Below are positions 1 to 11,110 of a stretch of 64,000 nt of DNA, one piece after another (position 1 is the stretch's first letter; each line of letters opens with the position of its first letter). The position numbers were made by a program, and so were the translations under genes. The notes below the pieces were generated by a model. The model ran no database searches and was not told the DNA's origin. It saw only the letters and a program-made list of their open reading frames with translations. Origin of the DNA: Serinus canaria. Lineage: Eukaryota > Chordata > Aves > Passeriformes > Fringillidae. The stretch lies in the NCBI RefSeq assembly GCF_022539315.1, contig NC_066331.1, positions 10,386,015-10,450,014 of the forward strand, read 5' to 3'.

Positions 1-1090
1 TCAGCTGCTCCAGCCCCTTCCCAGCTCTGTTCCCTTCCCTGGACACGCTCCAGCCCCTCCATGTCTCTTATTCTCCACATCTTTCCATTTCACTCGTTTA
101 TTTATAGCCTGGGATTTTGAAAAAAAAAATTGCATTTAAGGGAGAGGACACCTGTCAGGGACAAACACAAGCAGGGTAAACCCCTGCCTGGCTGGGTGTG
201 TGCTTCAGGAGGCACCAGGAAAACAACCCAGGAATGTTGGGAGCTCTCCCAGATCTTTGGGAAATGTGGCAAAGTGACCTTGGGGACCCGGAAGGGTGGG
301 GGCTGGCTCCTGAAGCTGCTGGGGGAGGAGGATGGTGCTGCTCTGTCTGCTCTAATTAGGGTTTTGAGTGCTCGGGGCTGAGGGCTGGCTTTGCACAGGG
401 GATGTGGCAGCGACCAGCACAGGGAGCTCTGAAGCAAGGCAGAGCATCTGGTTCCTTGTCTGAACCGTGGGCACAACACAAACAGGATAATGAGGGACAA
501 AACTCTGCTTTGGAGCGGGAAGAATAGCAGTAATGTGCTAATTGCAATAATTACAGCCCTGGTGTTAATTGGGTGATGGGAGGGTGCTCGGCAGGGCTGG
601 GATCAGGAGGGAGCACAGCCCGACACAACAGGGGCCATCACCCCCTGGGAGGGGGGAACGGGACAGGAGGGGTGCCCAGGTGTGCCCAGGGGTGCCCAGG
701 GGTGCCCAGGTGTGCCAGCAGCTGGGTTGCTGGTGGGTGGGGCAGGAACCTGTGGGGTCACAGCCGAGGCTGTCCCTGGTCCCTGGGGGAGCTGCCCTGC
801 CCACGTCACCTCTCTGAGCACCTCCAACCCCACCTGCAGTGATAATTCCGAGGGGTTTTGTGGTCAATTGGGCCAATTTCAGCCCATGCCAGCCTGAGCA
901 GAGTGTCTGAGCTCAGACTCCGGGGCCCTTGCAGCTCTCACGGGTTTAAATGGGGTGTAACAACATTTTGTGTCATCACCACTGAGATTCTCAGCACCTT
1001 GGGGACAGTTCCCTTTCCTGATCAAAGCTCTGAGGCCCTGCTGAAATCCCATTAGTCAACCATAATAATGATAATAATAATTACAAACGA
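1..1090. other. non-coding, mostly single-copy
   Basis: No gene seen. It contains a 9-A run at 121 and a small CCCAGG(G/T)GTG repeat at about 667-720. The ORFs here are short and show no domain. Confidence 0.6.
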
Positions 1091-1091
1091 A

Positions 1092-1240
1092 TCAGAAAAT
1101 CACAGAATGGTTTGGGTTGGAAGGGACCTCAAAGCCCATCCAGTGCCACCCCCTGCCATGGCAGGGACACCTCCCACTGTCCCAGGCTGCTCCCAGCCCT
1201 GTCCAGCCTGGGACACCTCCAGGGATGGGGGAACCTTCCC
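1092..1240 (-). mobile_element. CR1 LINE 3' fragment
   Basis: Reverse complement of the CR1 3' end: CACAGAATGGTTTGGGTTGG, then AAGGGACCTCAAAGCCCATC and the CCATGGCAGGGACACCT box. It is 5'-truncated, as usual for CR1. Confidence 0.85.
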
Positions 1241-1378
1241 TGGACAAGCCCTGAGCAATCCCAGTCTCTGCTTTCTGCTGAATGATGTCACAGCCTGAGA
1301 GCTCTCAGCTGCAGCTCAAATCCACTGAATGCATCAGGGGGCAGCTGCCACCCACTGGGATACAGCACTGACCTGGCA

Positions 1379-1567
1379 CAGGGGCAGGACCACCCCAGAT
1401 GTGCCCCCAAGGATGGGCACAGGGGCAGGACCACCCCAGATGTGCCCCCAGGGCTGGGCACAGGGGCAGGACCACCCCAGATGTGCCCCCAAGGATGGGC
1501 ACAGGGGCAGGACCACCCCAGATGTGCCCCCAAGGATGGGCACAGGGGTGGGATTATTCCAGATGTG
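1379..1567. repeat. 41-bp minisatellite, about 4.5 copies
   Basis: The unit contains GGGGCAGGACCACCCCAGAT and recurs every 41 bp (for example at 1380 and 1421). It reads as open frames on both strands, which are repeat artefacts. Confidence 0.9.
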
Positions 1568-1825
1568 CAGAGCTCAGCCTAAACCTGGGGGTGCAGAGCT
1601 CAGCTTAAACCTGGGGGTGCAGAGCTCAGCCTAAGCCTGGGGGTGCAGAGCTCAGCTTAAACCTGGGGGTGCAGAGCTCAGCCAAAGCCTGGGGGTGCAG
1701 AGCTCAGCCTAAACCTGGGGGTGCAGAGCTCAGCCTAAGCCTGGGGGTGCAGAGCTCAGCTTAAACCTGGGGGTGCAGAGCTCAGCTTAAACCTGGGGGT
1801 GCAGAGCTCAGCCTAAGCCTGGCTC
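1565..1825. repeat. 26-bp minisatellite, 10 copies
   Basis: The unit GTGCAGAGCTCAGCCTAAAC plus a G-run recurs every 26 bp. It directly abuts the preceding 41-bp array. Confidence 0.9.
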
Positions 1826-1899
1826 CCTCGCCTGCTTTTGCCCCCAAGCTCCCCTGAGCTCAGGCTGAGGCACCCAAACCCACAGTGGGGTTTGGGGCC

Positions 1900-2518
1900 T
1901 GTGAAAAATGCACATTTTATGCTTGGCTTTTCCCCAATATCCCAATCAATATTCCATGTGTTGTCTTAGACAGTGGTGCTGTGTTAATTCTCTTCAGCAG
2001 TGTGTTAAATGTAGTTTTAGGCTATAACAAAATGTTAAAATGGAAACTTTGCTGTGTAAGAGACTTTTTCTAAAGAGAGGACTGGCACCAGACAGCAGCC
2101 ACAGGACACCTGAATCTTTCAGAGAAAGGGAATTTATTGCCCCATTATCAGGAGAAATGAACTTGTGAACTCCTTCCTGCCTGCTCAGCCCTGGAGAGCC
2201 GTCAGGATCCAGAGGAAGGAGCTGACCCTGCCCAGCCAGAATCCTGGTGGGAATGGAATTGATGCACCATGGATGAGGTGTGGGAATGTGCAACAGGCTG
2301 TTGCTTTTAAGGGTTAATCCTCTGTTCACCTGGGGCCTTTTGGGGCTTATTTTGCCCAGAAAAGGTACCTGGACTGTCCCTAACTCTTTGTTGTCTCACA
2401 TTGTCCTAATCCAAACTGTCCAAATCATTATTACTCCAATTGCATTACTATGTTTATAATCATTTTATTACAATTAAACTTTTAAAATTTTAAAACCAAG
2501 TGATTGGTGTATTTCACA
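1900..2518 (+). mobile_element. solo ERV LTR, about 619 bp
   Basis: Starts TGTGAAAAATGCACATTTTA and ends GTGATTGGTGTATTTCACA, with TG...CA termini. The 3' part (ATTAAACTTTTAAAATTTTA) is a widespread passerine LTR ending. Flanks are GGGCC and GAGCC, a probable 5-bp target duplication with one change. No retroviral genes lie beside it. Confidence 0.75.
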
Positions 2519-2919
2519 GAGCCCATCAAGGCTCAGCTGGAGCTGTGCCAGTTATTCCTCCAGGATCAGAACCCAGCCTGGGCTGTGCCTCTGTACCCTG
2601 GGCAGCACTGGCAGCTCCTCTCTGGCACAGCCAAGAGTGGGGAAAGGCAATTTCTCCTCTGAAGGGAAATGGAGGTTTAGATGTAAGCCACTCCTTTTTC
2701 ATGCAAATGATATTTTCAAGGAAAAAGAGGAAATTTTTTTTCATTCTGAACTTGTTGCTATTTCCATGGTTTTGAGAGGAATGAGGGATTTGTCTTTCCA
2801 AACCAGCTGTGGGGCTGCTGGTGGATAAAACCTGCACTGGGAGATAAAAGAAACAGTGGGAAGGATTCCACTGATTAATGAATGGAAAAAGAGATTTGCT
2901 TTTACAAATAAACTTTAGG

Positions 2920-3379
2920 GTTGCTGATAAGTGAAATTGGACATTGAAAGATGAAAGAAACAATGGGGGAAAACCCTAAATTCTGTAAGAATTAAAAATG
3001 AAAAGGGAAGGTTGTACATTAGAGGGAAATCTCTGGGATCAGGTGTTCTGGGAAGTCTGAACCCCTCAAATACCTCAGAAATGGGGAAAAAACCCTAAAT
3101 TCCATAAGAATTAGAAATGAAAAGGGAGGGTTGTACATTAGAGGGGGATCTCTGGGATCAGGTGTTCTGGGCAGTCTGAAACTCTCAAATATCTCAGAAA
3201 TGGGGAAAGAGAGAAGGGAAATGTGGCTGGAAGTTGGGATAAAAAGGAGGCTGCATCCTCCAAAACATGGAGAGCCCCCAGGGGATGCCCCATGGCCTCT
3301 CCCTTGATTGGAATAAAGCCAAGGGACTCCTCTGTCTCCTTTTTGCACCTCTGGTGTTTGTGGGTTGATTTTCCTGACA
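2920..3379 (+). mobile_element. ERV LTR with internal tandem duplication
   Basis: Contains a promoter-like GGGATAAAAAGGAGG at about 3236, a polyadenylation signal (GGAATAAAGCC at about 3310) and a CA end (TTTTCCTGACA, about 3379). Upstream, a 119-bp unit is repeated twice (2973 and 3092, starting ACCCTAAATTC) with a partial third copy. Duplicated U3 segments are common in retroviral LTRs. The left end is uncertain. Confidence 0.6.
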
Positions 3380-3964
3380 GTTTTATCCCCGTGTGTTCTG
3401 GCTGGGTGTTTTTACTCAGCAGAGAAGTTTGTGGGTGAGTGCCCATGTGCAGGCATCAACAATTGCTGTTTTCTTTGTGGGCTCGTTCACTGCCTCAGCC
3501 TCCTCCGTGAGCCTCTGCTCTTGGCACCGGTGTGCCTTCCCTGGCTGCTGGACTGTCTGAGCCCAGGTGAATGCAGGGCCAGGGTGACCTGGGCACCCCA
3601 GGAGTGATGTCTGTGGCAGTGGGGAACGTGTTCCTGCTGGTAACTCATTCCCAGACAGAGCCTCCAGCCAGCACTTAGAAACCCTCCTGAGCACTTCATT
3701 GTCTCCGATGAGATCATGGCTCAGATCACTCCTGCAGAACCTCGGAACAAAATCCCTCGGGAGTGGAGCTGGATCTGAGGGCAGCATTCCAAAGGAAGCC
3801 GGGTTTAACTCTCCCCAGCAGAGAGGAAAGTGTCCAAGGAGCCCCCAGGTGGGATGGGGACAGTGACAGCCCGGCCAGGGAGGAGCCTGAGGGACCCAGA
3901 GCATCCCCAGGACAGGGAACAGCCTCAGGCAGTGCAGGGAAACACTGAAGAGTTTCATTGAGCG

Positions 3965-4575
3965 AGGTTTGGATGGTCAGAGACTTTGGGCTAAGACTAA
4001 AATGGGGGGGAAGTTTTGGATGTTCAGAGCTTTTGCTCTTTGGTCTAAGACTGAAATGTGGGAAAAAAGAGTTTTGGATGTTCAGAGCTTTTGCTCTTTG
4101 GTCTAAGACTAAAAAGTGGAAGAAAATATTTTGCTCTTTGGTCTAAGACTAAAAAGTGGGGGGGGGGGGAAGTTTTGGATGTTCAGAGCTTTTGCTCTTT
4201 AGTCTAAGACTAAAATGTGGGAAAAAAGAGTTTTGGATGTTCAGAGCTTTTGCTCTTTGGTCTAAGACTAAAATGTGGGAAAAAAGAGTTTGCTTTTTGG
4301 TCTAAGACTAAAAAGTGAGGGGGGAAATGTTTTGGATGTTCAGAGCATTTGCTCTTTAGTCTAAGACTAAAATGTGAGGAAAAAAAAGTTTTGGAAAAAA
4401 AAGTGGAAGAAAATATTTTGCTCTTTGGTCTAAGACTAAAAAGTGAGGGGGGAAATGTTTTGGATGTTCAGAGCATTTGCTCTTTAGTCTAAGACTAAAA
4501 TGTGAGGAAAAAAAAGTTTTGGATGTTCAGAGCTTTTGCTCTTTGGCCTAAGACTAAAACGTGGAAGAAAATATG
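3965..4575. repeat. composite minisatellite, about 58-bp unit
   Basis: The motif GGATGTTCAGAGCTTTTGCT followed by CTTTGGTCTAAGACTAAAA repeats with A-rich and G-run linkers of variable length. Some copies lack the first half, giving a higher-order pattern. Confidence 0.85.
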
Positions 4576-4599
4576 GACACCCTGAGAGCCCCACCAAAT

Positions 4600-5160
4600 C
4601 CTGATTGAAAGCAACAGAAAAAAAATTAAAATTTAAAATTAAAAATAAAATAAAAAATAAAATTAGAATTAAATTTATTAACCATTGAAAGCAATTCAAT
4701 GGTTAATAAAATAGAGGCAAATCTTTTCCTTGCTATTTCTTCATGGGAAAAGGATGAAACTTTTTTTTTTTTCCCTGAGTATTAAAAAAGTAAAAAGAGA
4801 AAAATCCACCTTGAGAGATGCGAGGAGCACGGAAGGGTTCAGCCCAATTAATTCTGTTCTCCAAGTCATTATCACCTAGCAGCAGGAGCAGAGGAGCTGC
4901 CAGACAGGCTGATCTGAGGCTTTGGTGTTCGAGTGACCCCAGGATTGCTGAGATCTCCTCTCCAAGAGCAGAGGACCTGCAGAGGGGGTTCCTCTCCCCA
5001 GCACCTGGAGAGCCAGGGCACAGAAGGAAATCATTTTGTGCCTGGGTTGAATTCTGCTCAGCAGCATTGCTGAGCCCATGGCACTGCAGGTGCCCCTGGA
5101 ATTCCCTTTTCCCAGAGCTGCTCACACAGAGGGAACACTGCCCTTGTTCCATGGGGTTTT
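4600..5160. other. A-rich tract then single-copy DNA
   Basis: 4610-4680 is an AAATTAAAATT-type simple tract, with a short inverted repeat around ACCATTGAAAGCAATTCAAT at about 4680-4705. The rest is unique, with no supported gene. Confidence 0.5.
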
Positions 5161-5164
5161 TTTT

Positions 5165-5675
5165 CCTTCCAGTTCCTGAAGGAGCTACAGGAAGGATGGA
5201 GAGAGAGGATTGACAAGGGATGGGGGGACAGGAGAAGGGGGAAGGGCTTTAAACTGAAGGAAAGTAGATTGAGATGGGATACTGGGGAGAAATTCTCCCC
5301 TGGGAGGGTGGACAGGGTGCCCAGAGCAGCTGGGGCTGCCCCTGCATCCCTGGCAGTGCCCAAGGCCAGGCTGGACACTGGGACTGGGAGCACCTGGGAC
5401 AGAGGGAGGTGTCCCTGGGACAGAGGGAGGTGTCCCTGGGACAGGGGACGGTGTCCCTGGGACAGTGGGGGGTGTCCCTGGGACAGGGGACGGTGTCCCT
5501 GGGACAGGGGGAGGTGTCCCTGGGACAGGGGAAGGTGTCCCTGGGACAGGGGGAGTGTCCCTTGGGCAGTGGGAGGTGTCCCTGGGGCAGGGGAAGGTGT
5601 CCCTGCCATGGCAGGGGTGCAATGAGATGAGTTTTAAGGTTCCTCCCACCCCAAACCATCCTGGGATTCTTTGGC
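5165..5675 (+). mobile_element. CR1 LINE 3' part with embedded minisatellite
   Basis: The CR1 3' region in sense: CCTGAAGGAGCTACAGGAAG, GTGCCCAGAGCAGCTGGGGC, TCCCTGCCATGGCAGGGG, ending near 5675. In place of the normal short GGTGTCCCTG stretch it carries an expanded array (5390-5600). Confidence 0.85.
5390..5600. repeat. about 20-bp minisatellite inside the CR1
   Basis: About ten copies of GGTGTCCCTGGGACAGGGGA variants. The unit is the CR1's own sequence just before the CCATGGCAGGG box, so the array arose by slippage within the element. Confidence 0.9.
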
Positions 5676-5814
5676 TCCCCAGCTCCCCCTGCTCTGTGCA
5701 CCCTCCCTGCCTGCCCTGCCACGGGGTCCTGCTGCCTCCTGCAGCCCCAGCCCCACACAGCCCCAGAGCTGGCTCAGCATCACAGAATCACAGAATAATG
5801 AAGTTGGAAGAGAA

Positions 5815-5915
5815 ATGACCACCATAAAAAAACCACCAGGAATAACCACAAGAAATAACCACCAAAAAAACCCACAAAAAATAACCACAAAAAAACCCCC
5901 ACAAGAAAAAACCAC
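5815..5915. repeat. A/C-rich simple repeat
   Basis: Imperfect AACCACCAAAAAAACCCAC units. It follows a CACAGAATCACAGAATAATG string at about 5780 that resembles a CR1 tail. Confidence 0.7.
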
Positions 5916-6530
5916 GTGGGCCTGGAGTCAACACCCAGAAAAGTTCAATTAAGGAAGAAGCCAAATACAAAGAGCACGGGGAGGGAGAAGGAAGAGGAGC
6001 CAGGAATTTGCATTCCCACGACTGAGGAGATTTATCTGCATTTCTAGTTAATAGAAGACATTAATTGATTCATGTTTTTTATGGCTGCACACTGAGCTAT
6101 TCCTGTCTGGAAGGAGACACTCTTAAATGGAATGAGTCAGAGCAGACCTGTTATGTCACCCTGGGACCCTGGAAGACTGGTTAATAGCTCTGAAGAAATC
6201 AAGTTGCTTCACAGGGCTATTTTCTCTTCAGACATCAAAAGCAGAGCGAAAGCAGAGTAGTTCTGAAGGCTGAAAATGATTTTTACACGGTCCTTTGCAT
6301 TTGACAAATAGCAACAGGATAATCAAAGAGCTTTGCTTCTTCACAAGACACTTCTTCACAAGACACTTCCACAGATGTCCCAGCAGGATTTATCCAGCCA
6401 GCTAAACAGGAGCTCCTGGAACGTGCCTGGGGGAAGTCCTGGCAGGCCCCAGCTCCTCAATTCACTTCCTGCCAGATTAACTTTGCAAATCAAAAGAGAA
6501 GGAAAGCTTATTTTTCATCTTTAAAATGTT
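5916..6530. other. single-copy AT-rich DNA
   Basis: No gene or known repeat seen. It contains a TTAATTGATTCATG stretch near 6060 and a direct CTTCACAAGACACTT duplication at about 6339-6368. Confidence 0.5.
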
Positions 6531-6534
6531 TAGG

Positions 6535-6778
6535 AAAACATCGGAAGGAATTCCTCCCTGGGAGGGTGGGGAGGGACTGGGATGGATTTCTCAGAGCAGC
6601 TGGGGCTGCCCCTGCATCCCGGGCAGTGCCCAAGAGAAGGCTGGACATCGGGGCTGGGAGAAGCCTGGGACAGGGGAAGGTGTCCCTGGGACAGTGGGAG
6701 GGGTCCCTGCCATGGCAGGGGCGGAGCAAGATGAGATTTAGCTTCGCTTCCAATCCAGACCATCCTGGAATTCTGTGA
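6535..6778 (+). mobile_element. CR1 LINE 3' fragment
   Basis: Sense CR1 with GAATTCCTCCCTGGGAGGGT, CAGAGCAGCTGGGGCTGCCC, TGCCATGGCAGGGG and a GGAATTCTGTGACATTCC end. A telomere-like tract begins about 70-80 bp beyond its 3' end. Confidence 0.85.
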
Positions 6779-6849
6779 CATTCCTACAAGCCCTTTTTCC
6801 CAAAAAAGGCACCCAAAACCTGACTTTAAACCTCACCCACACCCAAAAC

Positions 6850-7405
6850 AAAATGATGACCCAAACCCTAACCCTAACTGAAACCCTAACCCTAACCCAA
6901 ACCCTAACCATAACACTAACCCTGACCCTAACCCAAACCAAAAGCCTAACCCTAACCCAAAAGCTAACCCTGACCCAAACCCTAAACATAACGCTAACCC
7001 TGACCCTAACCCAAACCAAAAGCCTGACCCTAACCCAAAAGCTAACCCTAACCCAAACCCTAACCCTGCACCTAACCATTACCCGAATCCTAACACTAAC
7101 CCTTACCCAAACCCTGAACAAAAATCTAACCCGAACACTAACCCTAACTCTAACCCTAACCCGGACCCAAACACTAAGCCTAAACCAAACCCTAACCCTA
7201 ACCCAGACCCAGACTCTAACCCTAACCCAAACCCCCAAACGTTAAACCTAACTTTAACCCTGACCCTAACCCTAACCTAGACCCAGACCAGATCCAGACT
7301 CTAACCCAGACCCAGACCCAGTCCCAGACTTCAACCCTAACCCAGACCCAGTCCCAGACTCTAACCCAGACCCAGACCCAGTCCCAGACTCTAACCCAGA
7401 CCCAG
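6850..7405. repeat. degenerate interstitial telomeric repeat
   Basis: Many CCCTAA/ACCCTAACCC units mixed with variants (CCCAAACC, AGCCTAA, CCCTGACC), grading after about 7265 into CCCAGACCCAGTCCCAGACT. The plus strand is the C-rich telomere strand. The Thr/Leu-rich and Val/Arg-rich ORFs over it are artefacts. Confidence 0.88.
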
Positions 7406-7559
7406 GGGGTCCTTGCCACACAAGCAGGAGGAGGAGTGGGGACATGGTTTCAGTGCTGATCCAGCCTCTGTTTGCTGGATAACATCAAATCAATTCTTTC
7501 CAGCCCCCTGATGAATGCCACACACTCCCTGATCCTGCAGGCAGGCTGTTAGACATGGA

Positions 7560-7970
7560 TGGGTGTCACATTCATATTTTCTGAAAAATCCCTTGGCCCT
7601 GGATTGTTCTCCTGGGAAGCTGAGAGGCCTCAGAGAAAAGGAAAACAATTCTTATCTCATTTGTTTCTCCTGTGCTGTGCCCATGTGGAATGTGTTTGGG
7701 GATTGCTCACCCACAGGTGATTGTTCCATTGCATTCTGCTGGGAGTTGTTTTCACTCTTTGGCCAGTCAGGGCCAGGCTGTGTCAGGGCTCTGCAGAGAG
7801 TCAGGAGTTCTCATTATTATCTTTTTAGCCTTCTGTATCCTTGCTGTATTCTTTAGTGTAGTTTAGTATTCTTTAATATAATACAGTATGATAAAATAAT
7901 AAATTAGCCTGCTGAGAGCATGGAGTCAGATCCATCATTCTCTCCCCTCATCACTGAACCTGCACTCACA
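7560..7970 (+). mobile_element. solo ERV LTR with exact 5-bp target duplication
   Basis: Starts TGGGTGTCACATTCATATTT and ends CTGCACTCACA, flanked on both sides by ATGGA (7555-7559 and 7971-7975). It has a polyadenylation signal in AAAATAATAAATTAG near 7898. The same family occurs inverted at 9460-9885 and as a pair at 35611-36583. No internal retroviral sequence is present. Confidence 0.88.
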
Positions 7971-7979
7971 ATGGATCAT

Positions 7980-9450
7980 GAGTTCCTCCTAATGAACTTT
8001 GGCAGATAAACTGTGCCCAACACACTGGCTTTGCTGGAGCAGTAGATTTTGGGGATTTTTGGGAGTGCTCAAGCTCTCCATCTGCCAAACCCTGACCATG
8101 TTGTTGTGCAGAGATCACAGATGGTTCAGAATTACAGATCCCTCTGCAAAGTCCCCTCTCTGCTGCCAGGAGTCTCCAGTTCTTTTCACAATATTTGAAT
8201 TTCTTATTTGCAACTGGCAAGCAGGATTAAGAGCGAATGCAGCCCTGCCAAAGGCACATAATCCAGCTCCAGGGTGACCCTTCATGGAGGCTAAATTCCC
8301 TCTTTGGGGGGAGAAGCAGCCTGAGAGCCTCAGCAACACATAGCAAGAAATCATGAGGGCTCTTTATGCAACGGTTCTTGATCATAAATAGAGAAAAACA
8401 CGTTCTTCAAAGAGGAGCTGGTGGCAAGCAGCTGCAGCTCCAGTTTCACAGACAGCTGGGCTGTACCTGCCAGCTCTTCCCCAGCTTTCAGCTCAGCTTT
8501 CAAAGGTATCTGCCAAAACATCCCCCAGAGCTGACAGACTCCCTGTGAAAGGGCAGCCAGGAACAGGCAGGGCTCCTTTCTTCTGCTCTCAGCCACTGTC
8601 ACTCATGCTGTCACCCTGTTATTGCACACAGAAAGAAGAGGGATCCATTCTGCAGCTCCAGATGATGATTGAAGCCCATCCATGGCACTCAGCACAGGGC
8701 TGGGTGCAGCAGATGGGAATCAGTGGAGTGAAAACCTGGGGGATTCAGCTCGGCAGGGGAACTGGAGGGAAGCCTCCAGTGGAACCCTCAGCAGTGGGGA
8801 AGGCGAGTCTCAAGCTGTGGGTGTATCACACACAAAGCCAGAGAAGCCCTGTGACCTCCCAGATGCCCAAACACCCGGCTAACCCTGGGTGTGCACACCC
8901 AGAAAGGCCCTGGAGCCCTTCCCTGCCTCAAACACAAGATTTTGGCTTCCACTGTCTCTAGGAGAGAAAGAAGAGACAACCCCAGGCCTGTCCTTGTCCC
9001 CAGGGAAGCCCCTTTGATCAGACCGAGTCAAAAATGCCCAAATCAGTGGGTGGGTGAGCAGTGGGATCCCCAGGAGACAAAAGGCTCTGGAGCAGCCAGA
9101 GCAGCCTTTTTCCATCTGAGAGCTGGCTCTGGAGCAGCCCCAGGGGTCTCCTGGATCTCCAGGTGCTCCATGCCCAGCTTGTGGCCATCTCCCTGCAGCT
9201 CCAAGGAACAGAATGCTCCAGGCAGGGCCTCAGATCAGCCTCCATCCCTCGTGCTCCCTGCTAACAGTGTGGGACATGCTGGCTGGTGTGGGAGTTTGGA
9301 ATGAAGTTTGAATGGGACCTCTGAGCTGCTTTAGATGGTGCAATTTATTTTTCTTATCTTCTGCCTAGGCAGGAAGGGTGAGTTTGGCTCACATCTTCAC
9401 CACATGGCTCAGAAGGTCACAAGAGCCCTAGCTGCAAGATCTTTTAAGGA
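7980..9450. other. non-coding single-copy DNA
   Basis: No supported gene; ORFs of up to 138 codons here have no domain. 9040-9300 is repeat-like (CTCTGGAGCAGCC recurs) but I cannot classify it. Confidence 0.5.
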
Positions 9451-9459
9451 TTTATTTAT

Positions 9460-9885
9460 TGAAAATGCAGGCAACCCCAACGAGGGGAGAGAATGGTGCA
9501 TCTGACTCCACGTTCTCAGAAGGCTGATTTATTATTTTATGATACTATATGATATTAAAGAATGCTGTACTAAACTACACTAAAGAATTCAGACAGGATA
9601 CTGACAGAAGGCTAAAAAGATAATAATGAGAACTCCTGACTCTCTGCAGAGCCCTGACACAGCCTGGCCCTGACTGGCCAAAGAGTGAAAACAACTCCCA
9701 GCAGAATGCACTGGAACAATCACCTGTGGGTGAACAATCCCCAAACACATTCCACAGGAGCACAGCACAGGAGAAGCAAATGAGATAAGAATTGTTTTCC
9801 TTTTCTCTGAGGCTTCTCAGCTTCCCAGGAGAAAAACCAGGGCAAAGGAATCCTGAATACAGAACCTGGGAATGTGAATGCCACA
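9460..9885 (-). mobile_element. solo ERV LTR (same family, opposite orientation) with exact target duplication
   Basis: On the minus strand it starts TGTGGCATTCACATTCCC and ends CATTTTCA. TTTAT flanks it at 9455-9459 and 9886-9890. It shares the central GAGAGTCAGGAGTTCTCATT core and the polyadenylation region with the LTR at 7560. Its ends differ from that copy, so the two are separate insertions. Confidence 0.88.
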
Positions 9886-9890
9886 TTTAT

Positions 9891-10570
9891 TGGCCAATAA
9901 AACACTGCTAACAAGGATATTTATGCTTTTGACCCAATCCTTAAATGTTTTTATTACGGACTCGTGCAACAGTGTGAGCTTTCTTAGCCAATGATGTTCT
10001 GGCCCACAAACCTACAGTAGAACACACTAAATCTTTGCAACTACTTTTTTGCAAGTTACCTTTGCAACTACTTTTATTTTTCTACATCTTAAACTCTGAG
10101 ACTCTAAACTTTCCTCTGCTTAGCCTAATGTGTCTCTGCTTCAAACTCCAAATCCCCATTCTTGCTTCTGTCACTTGAGTTTGGGAGCCTTTTCCAAGGT
10201 CTCAGATCAAATCCTGGGTTTAATTCTCATTAATTAATTCCCAGGCCCAAAATTCTGAGAGCTTCCTGCATCTCAGCTCCCACCAGGCTTGGAGAGCCCC
10301 ATCCCAGCAGGCTCTGCCCAGGCTCCTGGGGCAGCAGGACAGGACCCTTTCAGCTCTGCTGGCTCAGTGCTCCTTGCAGAAGGGGACACCAGGGACTGGG
10401 GGCATTTTGCTGCTGTCCCCCCAGCCCTTCCCACAGCACTGCAGCCTCTGGAATGCTTCCCATGGCCTGCCTCTCTCCTCCCACCTGGCTGCTCCCAGGG
10501 CTATAAAAACCAGAGCTGTCCAGACTCTGCTGAGAAATGGCCGGGCCACGTCTGAGGGAGGTTAAATAAT
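9891..10570. other. AT-rich then GC-rich non-coding DNA
   Basis: 9900-10260 has a direct repeat of TTTGCAACTACTTTT (about 10035 and 10061) and could be an older retroelement. No gene seen. Confidence 0.45.
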
Positions 10571-11110
10571 TCAGAGAGGCTTGAAATGTCCTATTGCGTC
10601 ATGGAATGTTCCTGCACGGCTCCCAGGCCCCCCTCCACATCCCGGTGATCCTATTTCCCAGGCAATACAATCAGTGTCAGAATATGCAAGGCTTGGGATT
10701 CAGCTGGAATCGGGATGCGGGTGATCTTCACCAAGGCAGCGCGGACATCATCCGAAAGGATCCAGGAGAAACAGAAAGTGATTCATTGGCATGCAGCGGG
10801 CTCAGGCTTCACAGCTCTCCAGTGATGGGATTTCTAACAAGTGTTTAAGGACCCAGCACATCTAACCCTCAATTTTTGCAAATCTATTCACGGCAAGTTA
10901 TAGGTGCAGGTGTGAAAAAAATGATCCTCCAAGTCCTGCCTTGGCCTGTAATAATGAGTCTGCTGCGAGTGTGGGTTACTAATGCTGAGGGCAGGCAGTA
11001 AATTCCAGCTTGGAGCTGATTCACTGCGTGTTTTGTGGCTGTGCTGGGCCGAGGAAGTTGTGACAGGTGCAATATAAGACCCCAAAATAACAAATTAAGG
11101 GTACAAAGCA
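10570..11110. promoter_or_regulatory. candidate conserved non-coding element
   Basis: Single-copy and non-tandem, with several retained CpGs (TATTGCGTCATGG, GGAATCGGGATGCGGG, GGCAGCGCGGACATCATCCG) in DNA otherwise poor in CpG. TTGCGTCATG resembles a CREB/AP-1 type site. It has the look of a vertebrate enhancer, but conservation cannot be tested here. Confidence 0.35.

Noticed and set aside
6738..7245. Thr/Leu-rich plus and Val/Arg-rich minus ORFs
   Set aside because: They are translations of telomere-like CCCTAA repeats.
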